Below, one piece after another: positions 25,724-34,453 of a DNA stretch of 64,000 nt. This stretch comes from Sphingomonas sp. AP4-R1 (GTDB lineage: Bacteria; Pseudomonadota; Alphaproteobacteria; Sphingomonadales; Sphingomonadaceae). The notes below the pieces were generated by a model, which saw nothing but the letters and a program-made list of their open reading frames with translations, had not been told where the DNA came from and searched no databases. A program made the position numbers and the translations under genes. The stretch is from assembly GCF_013113735.1 (NCBI RefSeq), contig NZ_CP053346.1, positions 3,796,001-3,860,000 of the forward strand, in the 5' to 3' direction. How positions within the stretch are numbered: the first letter of the stretch is position 1; each line of letters opens with the position of its first letter.

Positions 25724-26632
25724 TCAGAGCATCTGCAGGCCGGGCTCTGTTGCGAACGTCGCTGCCAGGAAGTCCATGAAAACGCGGACACGGTGTGGCA
25801 GCTTGTGGCCACCTGAACTGACCAGATGGATGGGCGAGACGTCGGCCGTATAGTGATCGAGAATCCGGACGACCCTGCCTTGCTCGAGATCGTCATGAAA
25901 CAGGGCGCCAGGTCCGTGAAGGATGCCGAGACCGGCTAAGACCGATGCCCGCAGATCCTCACCGTCGTTCGATCGGAGTGCGCTTGAGGGCATGATGGAG
26001 ATCGTGCCTTCATTACCCTTGAAGCGCCATTCGACGATCCGGCCGTCCGTCTGCGCTGCAATCAACTTGTGCTGGAAGAGATCTCGAAGGCTCGTTGGGG
26101 TGCCGTGAGCGGCGAGATAGTCCGGCGCCGCCACGGTGATCATTCTCATGTCGCCGATCTTGCGGGCGACGAGGTTCGACGAGCCGAGTTCGCCGACACG
26201 CAGGGCGACATCTACCCCATCCCTGACCAGATCGACCAAGCGCTGGCCACTGATGAACTCGATCTCGATCCTGGGAAACTGCGCGAAGAACGCAGCGAGC
26301 CTCGGGATGATATACATACGACCCAGCGCTGGCGGCGTGGCGACGCGCACCAGGCCAGACGGTTCGGCGGCGCCGTCACGGACGCGGGCTTCCGCCTCGT
26401 CGAGATCGCTCATCAGGCGCGTTGCCGAATGATAGAGGTCGAGGCCTGCGGCGGTCGGCCGGAGGCCTCGCGACGAACGGTCCAGCAACCGCGTTCCCAG
26501 GCGCGCCTCGAGGGCCGCCATCTGCTTGCTCACCGCTGGCTGGCCAAGTCCTGCCTCGTGGGCCGCGCGCGTGAAATTGCCCAGCTCGACGACGCGGGTG
26601 AACAACTGCAAGGGAGAAAAGCGATCGGCCAT
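25724..26632 (-). CDS. LysR family transcriptional regulator
   Basis: A 302-residue LysR regulator: FTRAAHEAGLGQPAVSKQMA is the N-terminal helix-turn-helix and residues from about 90 form the effector domain. Start choice: ATG at 26632 (MADRFSPLQLF) or at 26638 two codons earlier. AGGGAGAAAAG lies inside the coding region, so the ribosome site is not decisive. It precedes the SnoaL-like and SDR genes on the same strand (115 bases to the first), so it may be co-transcribed with them or regulate them. It is separated by 115 bases from the end of the arsenic operon and is probably independent of it. Confidence 0.92.
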   Translation of the reverse strand: MADRFSPLQLFTRVVELGNFTRAAHEAGLGQPAVSKQMAALEARLGTRLLDRSSRGLRPTAAGLDLYHSATRLMSDLDEAEARVRDGAAEPSGLVRVATPPALGRMYIIPRLAAFFAQFPRIEIEFISGQRLVDLVRDGVDVALRVGELGSSNLVARKIGDMRMITVAAPDYLAAHGTPTSLRDLFQHKLIAAQTDGRIVEWRFKGNEGTISIMPSSALRSNDGEDLRASVLAGLGILHGPGALFHDDLEQGRVVRILDHYTADVSPIHLVSSGGHKLPHRVRVFMDFLAATFATEPGLQML

Positions 26633-26747
26633 AACCATTCCTAGCGGGAATGATCTACAACTGGCCAGCCCTCGACAGCTCTCGATCAAAGGTTGCCGGC
26701 TGAGGGACGCGCCACCATCCCCGTAACCTGTCATCCAGAGCGAAAAT

Positions 26748-27488
26748 CTACCGTCCGATCGCGATCGCCGAATGGTCCTCACGTGCGACCGGCATGCCGC
26801 TCTCCTTACGCTCGGAATAACGGTCGACGAGCTGGGCGACGTGCGGGCGCATCAGCACAGTCGTCCGCACGAGTTCCTCCATCACGTCGACGATCCGGTC
26901 GTAATAGCTGGACGGATGCATCCGATTGTCATCGCCGAATTCCTCATAGGCCATCGCAACCGAGCTCTGGTTCGGGATCGTGAACATCCGCATCCAGCGG
27001 CCGAGCAGGCGCAGTGTGTTGACGCTATTGAAGGACTGCGATCCGGCCGACACCTGCATGACGGCGAGCGTGCGGCCCTGAGTTGGGCGCATGCCACCCA
27101 TCGACAGCGGCAGGTGGTCGATCTGGGTCTTCATCACGCCCGTGATCTGGCCGTGCCGCTCGGGGCTGCACCAGACGTGTCCCTCGCTCCACATCGACAA
27201 CTCGCGCAGCTCGTGAACAGCGGGATGGTTGTCGCCCGCCGCCTGGTCGGGCAGCGGCAAGTCGGACGGATCGAAGATTCGGGTCTCGGCGCCGAACAGC
27301 TGCAGCAGGCGGGCGGCCTCCTCGACGCAGAGCCTTGAGAAGGACCGCTCGCGCAGCGATCCGTAGAGCAGCAGGATGCGTGGCGGCGGCTGGTCGGCAC
27401 CGAGGCCTAGCGCCGGCCGGTCGATGACGAAGGATCGGTCGAGGGCGGGCAGATGGTAGGGATCGGACAGGACGCGGACGCGGCTCAT
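26748..27488 (-). CDS. arsH: arsenical resistance protein ArsH (NADPH-dependent FMN reductase family)
   Basis: A 246-residue flavodoxin-like flavoprotein. [16 protein letters not shown] is the FMN phosphate-binding loop, and [20 protein letters not shown] the ArsH-specific segment after the second strand. ArsH enzymes oxidise trivalent organoarsenicals or reduce quinones with NADPH. Start ATG at 27488 overlaps the aquaporin stop by 4 bases. It is the last gene of arsR-arsC-aqpS-arsH, whose order and overlaps indicate one transcript from the operator near 28923. Confidence 0.93.
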   Translation of the reverse strand: MSRVRVLSDPYHLPALDRSFVIDRPALGLGADQPPPRILLLYGSLRERSFSRLCVEEAARLLQLFGAETRIFDPSDLPLPDQAAGDNHPAVHELRELSMWSEGHVWCSPERHGQITGVMKTQIDHLPLSMGGMRPTQGRTLAVMQVSAGSQSFNSVNTLRLLGRWMRMFTIPNQSSVAMAYEEFGDDNRMHPSSYYDRIVDVMEELVRTTVLMRPHVAQLVDRYSERKESGMPVAREDHSAIAIGR

Positions 27489-28153
27489 GTGGTGGCCTTC
27501 AGTTGTTCGGTGAACAGTAGATCGGCCGCGAAGTGCGCTGCGAGGGCACCCAGGACCTGCGCCGCGATGAAGCCCGGGACGCACGCGGGGGAGATCCCGG
27601 CGAAGCTGTCGCTCAGCGACCGTGCCACGGTGATCGCGGGGTTGGCGAAGCTGGTCGACGACGTGAACCAATATGCGGCGGTGATGTAGAGTGCGACGCT
27701 CGTCGGAATGCTCTCCGGTCGTATCCTCGCCGTGCCGAAGATGGTCACGATGAGACCGAAGGTGGCAACCGCCTCGCCGGTCCATTGGCCGGGCCCGGTA
27801 CGGATCTTGTGGGACAGCTGCAGCACCGGGACGTCGAACATCAGGTGGGCGAGCCAGACGCCGAGGATGCCACCGAGCAGCTGGGCGACGGCGTAGCCTA
27901 TGGCCACCCTGGTGCTGACATGGCCGCGCAGGCGCATGACTAGCGTGACGGCCGGGTTGAGATGCGCGCCGGAGACCGGGCCGAGCATGGTGACAAGCAC
28001 GAAGAGGATGGCGCCGGTCGCGAGAGTGTTGCCTAGGAGTGCAACGGCGACATTCCCGCCGGCCAGCCGCTCGGCCATGATGCCGGATCCGATGACCGTC
28101 GCGAAGAGGATGAGGCTGCCGAGTGCCTCGGACAGGAGAGCGCGGCGGATCAC
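27485..28153 (-). CDS. aqpS: aquaglyceroporin-type channel of an arsenic operon
   Basis: A 222-residue MIP-family channel with six predicted membrane helices and the two pore motifs NPA at 66-68 (HLNPAV) and 171-173 (FANPAI). In rhizobial ars operons an aquaglyceroporin (AqpS) takes the place of the ArsB pump and lets arsenite, formed by ArsC inside the cell, leave by diffusion. No arsB or acr3 pump gene is present here, which fits that model. Starts and stops overlap both neighbours by four bases (arsC at 28150, arsH at 27488), indicating tight translational coupling. Confidence 0.93.
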   Translation of the reverse strand: MIRRALLSEALGSLILFATVIGSGIMAERLAGGNVAVALLGNTLATGAILFVLVTMLGPVSGAHLNPAVTLVMRLRGHVSTRVAIGYAVAQLLGGILGVWLAHLMFDVPVLQLSHKIRTGPGQWTGEAVATFGLIVTIFGTARIRPESIPTSVALYITAAYWFTSSTSFANPAITVARSLSDSFAGISPACVPGFIAAQVLGALAAHFAADLLFTEQLKATT

Positions 28154-28581
28154 CTATCGCTGACGCGCTGGCCGGCCGCATCGACGACCTGCTCGCCGTC
28201 CTCCTTGGCGAAGGCGCCACGCTGCGCGTCCGGCAGGATGTCGAGCACCACCTCGGACGGACGGCATAGCTTCACGCCCAGCGGCGTCACGACCAGCGGC
28301 CGGTTGATGAGGATCGGGTGCTCCATCATCACATCGACCAGCGCCTCGCCGGTCAGGGCTTGGTCGTCGAGGCCAAGCTCGGCGAAGGGCGTGCCCTTCT
28401 CGCGGAGCAAATCGCGAGGCGTCATGCCGGCTCGCTCGATCATCTCGATGAGCAGCGTGCGCGACGGTGGCGTCTTCAGGTACTCGATGACGTGCGGCTC
28501 GACGCCGCTGTTGCGGATCAGGTCGAGCACGTTCCGCGACGTGCCGCAGGCGGGATTGTGGTAGATTACGATGTCGGTCAC
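28150..28581 (-). CDS. arsC: arsenate reductase, glutaredoxin-coupled type
   Basis: A 143-residue ArsC that reduces arsenate to arsenite. The catalytic cysteine is C12 in [10 protein letters not shown]. The arginine triad region is present: [17 protein letters not shown] matches the usual NRPIVxTxxGxxLxRP segment. The start is a GTG at 28581 ([10 protein letters not shown]); no ATG fits. It lies 10 bases after arsR and overlaps aqpS by 4 bases. Reduction probably uses glutathione and glutaredoxin, as in this subfamily; no thioredoxin-type CX5R loop is present. Confidence 0.94.
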   Translation of the reverse strand: MTDIVIYHNPACGTSRNVLDLIRNSGVEPHVIEYLKTPPSRTLLIEMIERAGMTPRDLLREKGTPFAELGLDDQALTGEALVDVMMEHPILINRPLVVTPLGVKLCRPSEVVLDILPDAQRGAFAKEDGEQVVDAAGQRVSDR

Positions 28582-28591
28582 GGCCGGTCCT

Positions 28592-28921
28592 TCAGCAGCA
28601 GGCGAGGTCGGCGAGCAAAGGCTCGCATAGTTCGGGACGGCCCGCGCAGCAGTCCTTCGCCAGGAAGGCCATGAGAACCCGGAGCGTGTCGATGTTGGCG
28701 CGTTGGATCTGTTGCCGGCCCTGTCGCTCAGCAATCACCAGCTCGGCTTTAGCGAGCACAGCGAGGTGCGTTGAGAAGGTGCTCTGTGTCAGGCCACTCG
28801 CCTCGACCAGCGCGCCTGTCGGCAAACCATGCGGCTCGTGGCGAACGAGCAAGCGGAAAGCGTTGAGCCGGGTTGGGTGAGCCAGCGCCGCGAGCGCGGC
28901 GATTGCCGAGTCCTGATCCAT
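28592..28921 (-). CDS. arsR: ArsR/SmtB family transcriptional repressor
   Basis: A 109-residue winged-helix repressor. The recognition helix region is VEASGLTQSTFSTHLAVLAK. The N-terminal helix lacks the classical ELCVCDL arsenite site. Instead, the C-terminus carries KDCCAGRPELC and a final CC, so arsenite is probably bound there, as in other non-canonical ArsR proteins. The ATG at 28921 directly abuts the palindromic operator at 28923-28940, giving an autoregulated operon. Confidence 0.92.
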   Translation of the reverse strand: MDQDSAIAALAALAHPTRLNAFRLLVRHEPHGLPTGALVEASGLTQSTFSTHLAVLAKAELVIAERQGRQQIQRANIDTLRVLMAFLAKDCCAGRPELCEPLLADLACC

Positions 28922-28922
28922 A

Positions 28923-28940
28923 GATCGGAAATATCCGATC
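28923..28940. promoter_or_regulatory. candidate ArsR operator
   Basis: GATCGGA-AATA-TCCGATC is a perfect 7-base inverted repeat placed two bases upstream of the arsR start codon. It is the most symmetrical element in the region and is well placed to block translation start or transcription of the ars operon. Confidence 0.75.
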
Positions 28941-28961
28941 AGTGTGCGGCAGGCAAGACCT

Positions 28962-28977
28962 ATCGGATTATCCCGAT
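28962..28977. promoter_or_regulatory. second, weaker ArsR-like half-palindrome
   Basis: ATCGG-N6-CCGAT lies 21 bases upstream of the main operator and repeats its ATCGG/CCGAT arms, so it may be a second binding site. Confidence 0.5.
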
Positions 28978-29331
28978 GCAAGTGGCGTCAGGTAAGGCTA
29001 GTCGTGGTCCTCAGAACAGCCCGACTGCTTTGTCCCAAATCTTGCCGTCGCGGTCGACCGTCAGGCCCGGTAAATGAATGTCGAAAGTCGGGAAGCAGCG
29101 GCTTGGCCGTCAACGCCCGCTATTGGGTGCTAACCGCCGTTTCAGAACGCCATTCGAAAACGCCCCATGTTCCCGTAGATCCGTCTCTGAGGTGCATGTT
29201 CGGGACAGAGCAGTTGGGAACGAGCCGCGGGGGATACGTGTCTCTAGTGTGGGAAAAGAGTGGTCGGCGCCAGCCGGCTTCCCACCGGCCGTTACCTTGC
29301 GGCAAAGCGGATTGTTCCGATCTGGTAACGA
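28978..29331. other. intergenic region with repeat
   Basis: No gene is seen. A dispersed repeat copy lies at 29073-29097, and the LysR gene ends at 29332 on the minus strand. Confidence 0.5.
29073..29097 (+). repeat. dispersed intergenic repeat copy
   Basis: AATGAATGTCGAAAGTCGGG followed by AAGC, matching the repeat core with substitutions. Confidence 0.45.
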
Positions 29332-30234
29332 TCATCTTCGCCCGGACCGCCATTCGGCCACATGATCCACCAAGGCGCGTAGTTTAAGCGGCATGTGACG
29401 GCGACCGGGATAGAACAGGAAGAAGCCCGGAAACGGCGGACAGAACGGTCCTAGCACCTCTCTTAGTTCTCCGCTGTACAGCCACGGGGTAAAAGTCTCG
29501 GACATGCCGATGGTCAAGCCGCTGCCGGCCAGCGCCATCTTCACCATCAGTGCCATGTCATTGGACGTCACTTCGGGTTCGACCTCGACGGCGAACTCGC
29601 GCCCGACCTCGCTGAACTCCCAGCGATAGGGTGCCGTCCCTTCGGATGAACGCCAGCCGATGCAGCGGTGTTGTGTCAGGTCGCGCGGGTGAAGCGGCGT
29701 TCCGGCCGCGTCCAGATAGGCGGGGGAGGCAACGACGATCTGGCGCTGCTCCTCGCTCACCGGCACCGCGATCATGTCGCGCTCGATCACCTCGCCGAGC
29801 CGCACGCCAGCATCGAACCCGCCCGCCACGATATCGAACCTGGCATCGGTGACGAGAATATCGAGGTGTACATGCGGATGGGCGGCCCGAAAGGACGCCA
29901 GCAGGTCTCCCGATAGGAAGGTTTCCGCGATGGAAGACACCGCGAGGCGTAGAAGGCCGGCAGGCTTGCCCTCATGGGCGGCTGCGGCTGTGGCAGCCGC
30001 TTCGATTTCGGCGAGCGCCGGCGCGACACGATCCAGCAGGGCTTCGCCTGCCTCCGTCAACGCAACACTGCGCGTTGTACGACGCAGCACCGCCACTCCC
30101 AGCACGTCTTCCACCTTGCGGACGGCTTGGCTGACCGCCGACCGGGTCACGCCGAGCTGATCGGCCGCGCCCCTGAAGCTGCGGGCGCGAGCAACCGCCG
30201 CGAGGGTGGTGAGAGCGTTGAGGTCAAGCTTCAT
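29332..30234 (-). CDS. LysR family transcriptional regulator
   Basis: A 300-residue LysR regulator with the helix-turn-helix RGAADQLGVTRSAVSQAVRK near residues 21-40 and a full effector domain. The ATG at 30234 begins MKLDLNALTTLAAVA; the frame upstream is not LysR-like. It is divergent from the epoxide-hydrolase-like gene that starts at 30428, with 193 bases between, and is its likely regulator. The inducer is unknown. Confidence 0.92.
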   Translation of the reverse strand: MKLDLNALTTLAAVARARSFRGAADQLGVTRSAVSQAVRKVEDVLGVAVLRRTTRSVALTEAGEALLDRVAPALAEIEAAATAAAAHEGKPAGLLRLAVSSIAETFLSGDLLASFRAAHPHVHLDILVTDARFDIVAGGFDAGVRLGEVIERDMIAVPVSEEQRQIVVASPAYLDAAGTPLHPRDLTQHRCIGWRSSEGTAPYRWEFSEVGREFAVEVEPEVTSNDMALMVKMALAGSGLTIGMSETFTPWLYSGELREVLGPFCPPFPGFFLFYPGRRHMPLKLRALVDHVAEWRSGRR

Positions 30235-30427
30235 TGTCCAGCCAAGCTTACCAGACCATGCATGATTATGCCAATAGTAGCGACCTTTCCCAACGCATAA
30301 GTTTCGGGCGGCCATAGGACCGCCAGTCGACGAAGGAACGCCGCCCGGGGCCGCGTCACCGAGCAGAGGGTAACGTCTGAGTCCGGAAAGCTCAGCGACG
30401 AAACAATTCTCAAGGAAGAGTCACACC

Positions 30428-31555
30428 ATGATCCGTCCATTTAAGATTTTCATTTCAGATGATCGCCTGAGCAGGATCCGGCGGCAGGTCGAAGACTTCG
30501 ACTGGCAAGATTTCCCCGATGCCGGCGGGTGGAAGTCGGGCGTTGGTCTTGCCGACCTCCGCCGCCTCATCGACTATTGGCTGAATACCTTCGACTGGCG
30601 CTCTCAAGAATCAAAACTCAACCGACGGCATCATCATCTCGCCGATATCGATGGGCAGACGCTCCACTTCGTGAAGGAGAGCGGAGACAGCTCGCGGCTG
30701 CCAATCCTGCTCCTACATGGTTGGCCCGGGTCGTTTATCGAGTTCGAGGCGCTGATCGATCCGCTGACGAGAGACGGGCACGACGTCGTCGTTCCCTCGC
30801 TGCCCGGCTGCGTTTTCTCCGGCCGTCCAGACACGCCGATCGGGCCGCGACGCGCGGCCGTGCTGATGGACGGGCTGATGCGCGAGCTCTTCCCAGGTAC
30901 GCGCTATCTCGTCCAGGGCGGCGATTGGGGCAGCGCGATCGGCGCGTGGCTGGCTCACGACTATCCCGATCGCGTCGCCGCGCTCCATATCAACATGATG
31001 ACGGCGGAGGCGGACGGCGTTCATCCCGAAACATTTGAAGAGAAGGTTTGGGCGGAGCGCGTCCGCGCGCTTGCCGAGGAGGAGCGCGGCTATTTCCTCG
31101 AGCAGTCCACCCGTCCTCAAACGCTCGGCATCGCCATGTCGGACAGCCCGGTTGGTGTCGCCGCCTGGATCCTAGAAAAGTTTGGCGCTTGGGCGGACGT
31201 TCCTCGCGACGACGCCGGTCGTCCCGATCTATGGGCTGCCTTCGACGAGGATCTGCTCCTCACGAACATCATGCTCTACGTGGCGCCCCGATCGTTCGTC
31301 ACCTCGACTTGGCTCTATCGGGGGCGCGTCTTGGAAGGCTCCCACGTTTTCCCGGCCGGCTCGCGCGTCAGCGTTCCCACGGGGTTCGCGGCGTTCCCTG
31401 ATCCGGTCTTCCCACTTCCGCCGCGCTCGATCGCAGAGCAAAGCTACAGCATCAAGTCATGGACGGACATGGAGCGTGGCGGCCATTTCGCGGCGCTCGA
31501 ACAGCCCGATCTGCTGCTGGCTGACCTTCGAACCTTCGTCAAAAACGTTCGGTAA
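30428..31555 (+). CDS. epoxide hydrolase family protein (EHN domain)
   Basis: A 375-residue enzyme with an N-terminal EHN segment (MIRPFKIFISDDRLSRIRRQ and the LRRLIDYWLNTFDWR helix) and an alpha/beta-hydrolase core. HGWPGSFIEFEALIDPL is the oxyanion-hole motif; the nucleophile is D166 in GGDWGS; the late catalytic His is in GGHFAALEQPD. This arrangement is that of microsomal-type epoxide hydrolases, about 370-400 residues. No signal peptide. An AAGGAAG precedes the ATG. Divergent LysR at 30234 probably controls it. The physiological epoxide is unknown. Confidence 0.93.
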   Translation: MIRPFKIFISDDRLSRIRRQVEDFDWQDFPDAGGWKSGVGLADLRRLIDYWLNTFDWRSQESKLNRRHHHLADIDGQTLHFVKESGDSSRLPILLLHGWPGSFIEFEALIDPLTRDGHDVVVPSLPGCVFSGRPDTPIGPRRAAVLMDGLMRELFPGTRYLVQGGDWGSAIGAWLAHDYPDRVAALHINMMTAEADGVHPETFEEKVWAERVRALAEEERGYFLEQSTRPQTLGIAMSDSPVGVAAWILEKFGAWADVPRDDAGRPDLWAAFDEDLLLTNIMLYVAPRSFVTSTWLYRGRVLEGSHVFPAGSRVSVPTGFAAFPDPVFPLPPRSIAEQSYSIKSWTDMERGGHFAALEQPDLLLADLRTFVKNVR

Positions 31556-31607
31556 CGCCGTAGTCCAAACACTATCCTTTCAGGAATGACAGCAGGGTAA
31601 AGAGGGG

Positions 31608-31631
31608 CACCGCCGCCTTCAAACGGTGGTG
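31608..31631. terminator. hairpin, candidate terminator
   Basis: CACCGCCG / CGGTGGTG arms of eight bases (one G-T pair) around an eight-base loop, 52 bases after the epoxide-hydrolase stop. There is no T-run, so it may act weakly or only stabilise the transcript end. Confidence 0.4.
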
Positions 31632-31876
31632 GCCACCTAAATGAACGGGCGTCCGCTTATGGGAAGTCGGTGGAACAGTCCGAACGACTGAGATTGAGTC
31701 ATATTGCTCGGAAGGTATCTGCGGAGCTACCACGTCGCACTCTATTCACATCTGGCAGCGGTTCTGGCGGACTGGCCGCTTTGTATCAGCGACCATCGCT
31801 GCAGCAATAAGCTCGGACAACGCCCCACCGCAGGTCCGCTTGCCAAGCGTTACGACAGTGGTGCTAGTCACTAGCC
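31632..31876. other. intergenic region with repeat
   Basis: No gene is seen between the hairpin at 31608-31631 and the SulP start. It includes the repeat copy at 31639-31670. Confidence 0.5.
31639..31670 (+). repeat. dispersed intergenic repeat copy
   Basis: AAATGAACGGGCGTCCGCTT, then ATGGGAAGTCGG. This is one of the best-preserved copies of the family in the window. Confidence 0.6.
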
Positions 31877-33496
31877 GTGCGCAGTAACGATCTGGTCGCC
31901 GGCTTGTGCGTCGCGGGCCTCATGCTTCCCGAGGCCGTGGCTTATGCCGGCATTGCGGGATTGCCGCCGCAGCATGCGATCTTCGCAGGGATAGCTGGGT
32001 GCCTCGTCTACTCTCTTGCTGGCCGGAGCCGGTTCGCGATCGTCTCGCCCACATCGTCCTCGGCCGCGATTCTTGCAGCAACCCTGGCGGTCGTACCATT
32101 GCCGGGGGCAGCGCGCATTGCCTTCGCTACCGTCGTCGTCGGCATGGCAGGACTGCTGTTCCTGCTCGCGGCGGCGGTCCGGCTCGGCGGGTTGACCGGC
32201 TTCATCTCCAGGCCGGTGTTACGCGGTTTCGCGCTCGGCATCGCGCTGACCATCATTCTCCACCAGTTCCCGGTCATGACGGGAGCCAGCATCCAGGCGT
32301 CCAGCCTTGCGGCCTTCTGCCTAGCCCTGATCCGATCGATACCCGCCTGGCACCCGGCGAGCGTCGCGACCGGCGGAATCGCGCTCGTCCTTCTCCTCGC
32401 GCTACGCCGCTATCCCGCCGTTCCTGGCGCCTTTCTCGTGCTCGTTGGCGGAATCGCCGCATCTTATTGCCTTGATTTGCACAACCACGGCGTAGGTATT
32501 GTCGGAGCCGTCGAAACCGCGCTTACCTTGCCAACATTCCCAAGGCTGGACTGGAACGACATATCGCGCCTCGGGCAGTTCACGGTCCCATTGGTGCTGA
32601 TCCTATTCGCGGAATCCTGGGGGACGATAAGGACCCTGGCGCTTCGACATGGTGATGTGGTCGATGCCGATCACGAGCTTGCCGCGCTCGGGCTCGCAAA
32701 CGTCGCGAGTGCGCTCGTTCAGGGCTTGCCTGTGGGGGCCGGCTTCTCGGCCGGTTCGGCGAACGAGGCAGCCGGCGCGACGAGCCGGATGTCCAGTGCG
32801 ATCGCAGCGGCCGGACTGGCGATCATACTTCTTATGGCGATGCCGTTCGTGGCTCTGTTGCCTGAGCCGGTACTGGCCGCAGTTGTGATCGCTGCGCTGG
32901 TCCACGCGCTCGATCCCACACCGATCCTGCGTTTGTGGCGGCTCGATCGCGATCAGTTCGTGGCGCTTGGCGCTGCGGCTGGTGTGCTCGTGTTGGGCGT
33001 ACTCGACGGCATGCTGGTGGCGATCGCACTGTCATTGGCTGCGCTCGTCCGTCGCTTTGCTACGCCGCGCGTGGCGCGGCTCGGCAGATTGGGCCACAGC
33101 CACGATTATGTCGACGTCGCCCGCCATGCGGACGCGGTCGCACCACCGCACGTCGCGATCTGGCGCCCGACCGCGCCGTTGTTCTTCGCTAACGCGGAGC
33201 GCATGCTCGGTCTGGTCGTCTCGGGCGCGCGTGGCGATCCTGCAATCCATGCGGTCATCCTCAGCCTTGAGGAGAGCTATGATCTCGACAGCACCGCGCT
33301 CGACGCGCTGATCGAATTCGATCGGACGATGACGCGCGATGGCTTCTGCGTGCAACTCGCTCGCGCTCACGATCGCGTTCGCGACCTGATCGCGGCAGCC
33401 GGCGAAACCGACCTCGATCAACGCAGCGCTTATAGTGTCGATGACGCCGTCGCGCAGATAGACGCGACGCTGAGCCAAGGGAGGAATGAACCATGA
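31877..33496 (+). CDS. SulP family inorganic anion transporter with STAS domain
   Basis: A 539-residue SLC26/SulP transporter. It opens in the conserved first segment NDLVAGLCVAGLMLPEAVAYA, followed by AGLPPQHAIFAGIAGCLVYS and about ten further hydrophobic spans up to residue about 395. The C-terminal STAS domain (about 425-530) includes VILSLEESYDLDSTALDALI. Sulfate, bicarbonate or another anion could be carried. The GTG at 31877 is the only start after the in-frame stop at 31865-31867, and the N-terminus is a little short for the family. Its stop overlaps the next gene's ATG. Confidence 0.93.
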   Translation: MRSNDLVAGLCVAGLMLPEAVAYAGIAGLPPQHAIFAGIAGCLVYSLAGRSRFAIVSPTSSSAAILAATLAVVPLPGAARIAFATVVVGMAGLLFLLAAAVRLGGLTGFISRPVLRGFALGIALTIILHQFPVMTGASIQASSLAAFCLALIRSIPAWHPASVATGGIALVLLLALRRYPAVPGAFLVLVGGIAASYCLDLHNHGVGIVGAVETALTLPTFPRLDWNDISRLGQFTVPLVLILFAESWGTIRTLALRHGDVVDADHELAALGLANVASALVQGLPVGAGFSAGSANEAAGATSRMSSAIAAAGLAIILLMAMPFVALLPEPVLAAVVIAALVHALDPTPILRLWRLDRDQFVALGAAAGVLVLGVLDGMLVAIALSLAALVRRFATPRVARLGRLGHSHDYVDVARHADAVAPPHVAIWRPTAPLFFANAERMLGLVVSGARGDPAIHAVILSLEESYDLDSTALDALIEFDRTMTRDGFCVQLARAHDRVRDLIAAAGETDLDQRSAYSVDDAVAQIDATLSQGRNEP

Positions 33497-34122
33497 GTGA
33501 GGATTTCGCGCCCACCCTTCGTCCGGTCGAAATCGCGATACTGCGGCCGACCCAAATGACGGTAGGTTTCCGGGAAATAAAGCGGAAGCGCGGGGAGTGG
33601 TGTAAGCGCGCTGAACGCGACGGTCCGGATTTTCTGGGTCGGCACATGATCCCGGTGATCCTCGGGCCGAAACACACGCCGTATGTGATCGACCATCACC
33701 ACCTGGTGCGCGCGCTGCATGAGGAGGGCATCAGTCATGTTCTGGTCAGCGTCGTCGCGGATCTCCATCACCTGAAGAAGCAGGTGTTCTGGACCTTCAT
33801 GGACAACCGCAACTGGCTGCACCCGTTCGATGCCGACGGTACGCGTCATAGCCACGACCAGCTGCCGAAGCGTGTGGCCGACATGAAGGATGATCCATAC
33901 CGCTCTCTTGCGGGCGAACTGCGGCGGTCGGGTGGCTACGCCAAGGATGCGACCCCATATTCCGAGTTTCTTTGGGCGGATTTCCTGCGCAGGCGGATCA
34001 GTGCGAAGCTTGTCGAGCACGACTTCGCTCGCGCAGTGAGCAAAGCATTGAAGGCGGCCGGGCAGGGCGATGCCGCCTATCTGCCTGGATGGTGCGGGCA
34101 GTCGGGGGATACGGACGGCTGA
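33493..34122 (+). CDS. ParB/Srx-like protein (ParBc_2 family)
   Basis: A 209-residue protein resembling the putative ParB-like nuclease family. TLRPVEIAILRPTQMTVGFR starts the fold; YVIDHHHLVRALHEEGISHV holds the conserved DxHH stretch; then a helix-rich tail (GGYAKDATPYSEFLWADFLR). It lacks the centromere-binding helix-turn-helix of true ParB, so a chromosome-segregation role is unlikely. The ATG at 33493 overlaps the SulP stop in an ATGA, so the two are translationally coupled. What links it to anion transport is not known. Confidence 0.82.
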   Translation: MSEDFAPTLRPVEIAILRPTQMTVGFREIKRKRGEWCKRAERDGPDFLGRHMIPVILGPKHTPYVIDHHHLVRALHEEGISHVLVSVVADLHHLKKQVFWTFMDNRNWLHPFDADGTRHSHDQLPKRVADMKDDPYRSLAGELRRSGGYAKDATPYSEFLWADFLRRRISAKLVEHDFARAVSKALKAAGQGDAAYLPGWCGQSGDTDG

Positions 34123-34453
34123 TCGGCGGCGTCACCGAATGCCGGGCTGATCCCTCTGAGCTAGCCGACAACGCTACGATGCGTTTGGAAGCGGCGGACT
34201 TGGGTACCTCGCGCATTTTTTTGCTCTCGATGGGAAATCTGTCGGATCGGCGATGCATCGCGCCAGCGGACCTAGCCGCCAAGATCGGCGTGCTCCTCGA
34301 CCAAGTTCAAGCAGGGCACGGGCGAGCAAGCGCCGATCTCTCATGGCGACCATGACGATTTGCGCACCGCCTGGGGAAACGTTCGCCAGCCCGGCTTGCT
34401 TGATCGAGGTTTATTGAGAGACGAAGCAGGTCGCGACTATAGCGGGGTAGGTG
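34123..34453. other. intergenic region, nothing recognised
   Basis: About 330 bases between the ParB-like gene and the HWE kinase. I see no convincing frame, dyad or repeat copy. Confidence 0.4.
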
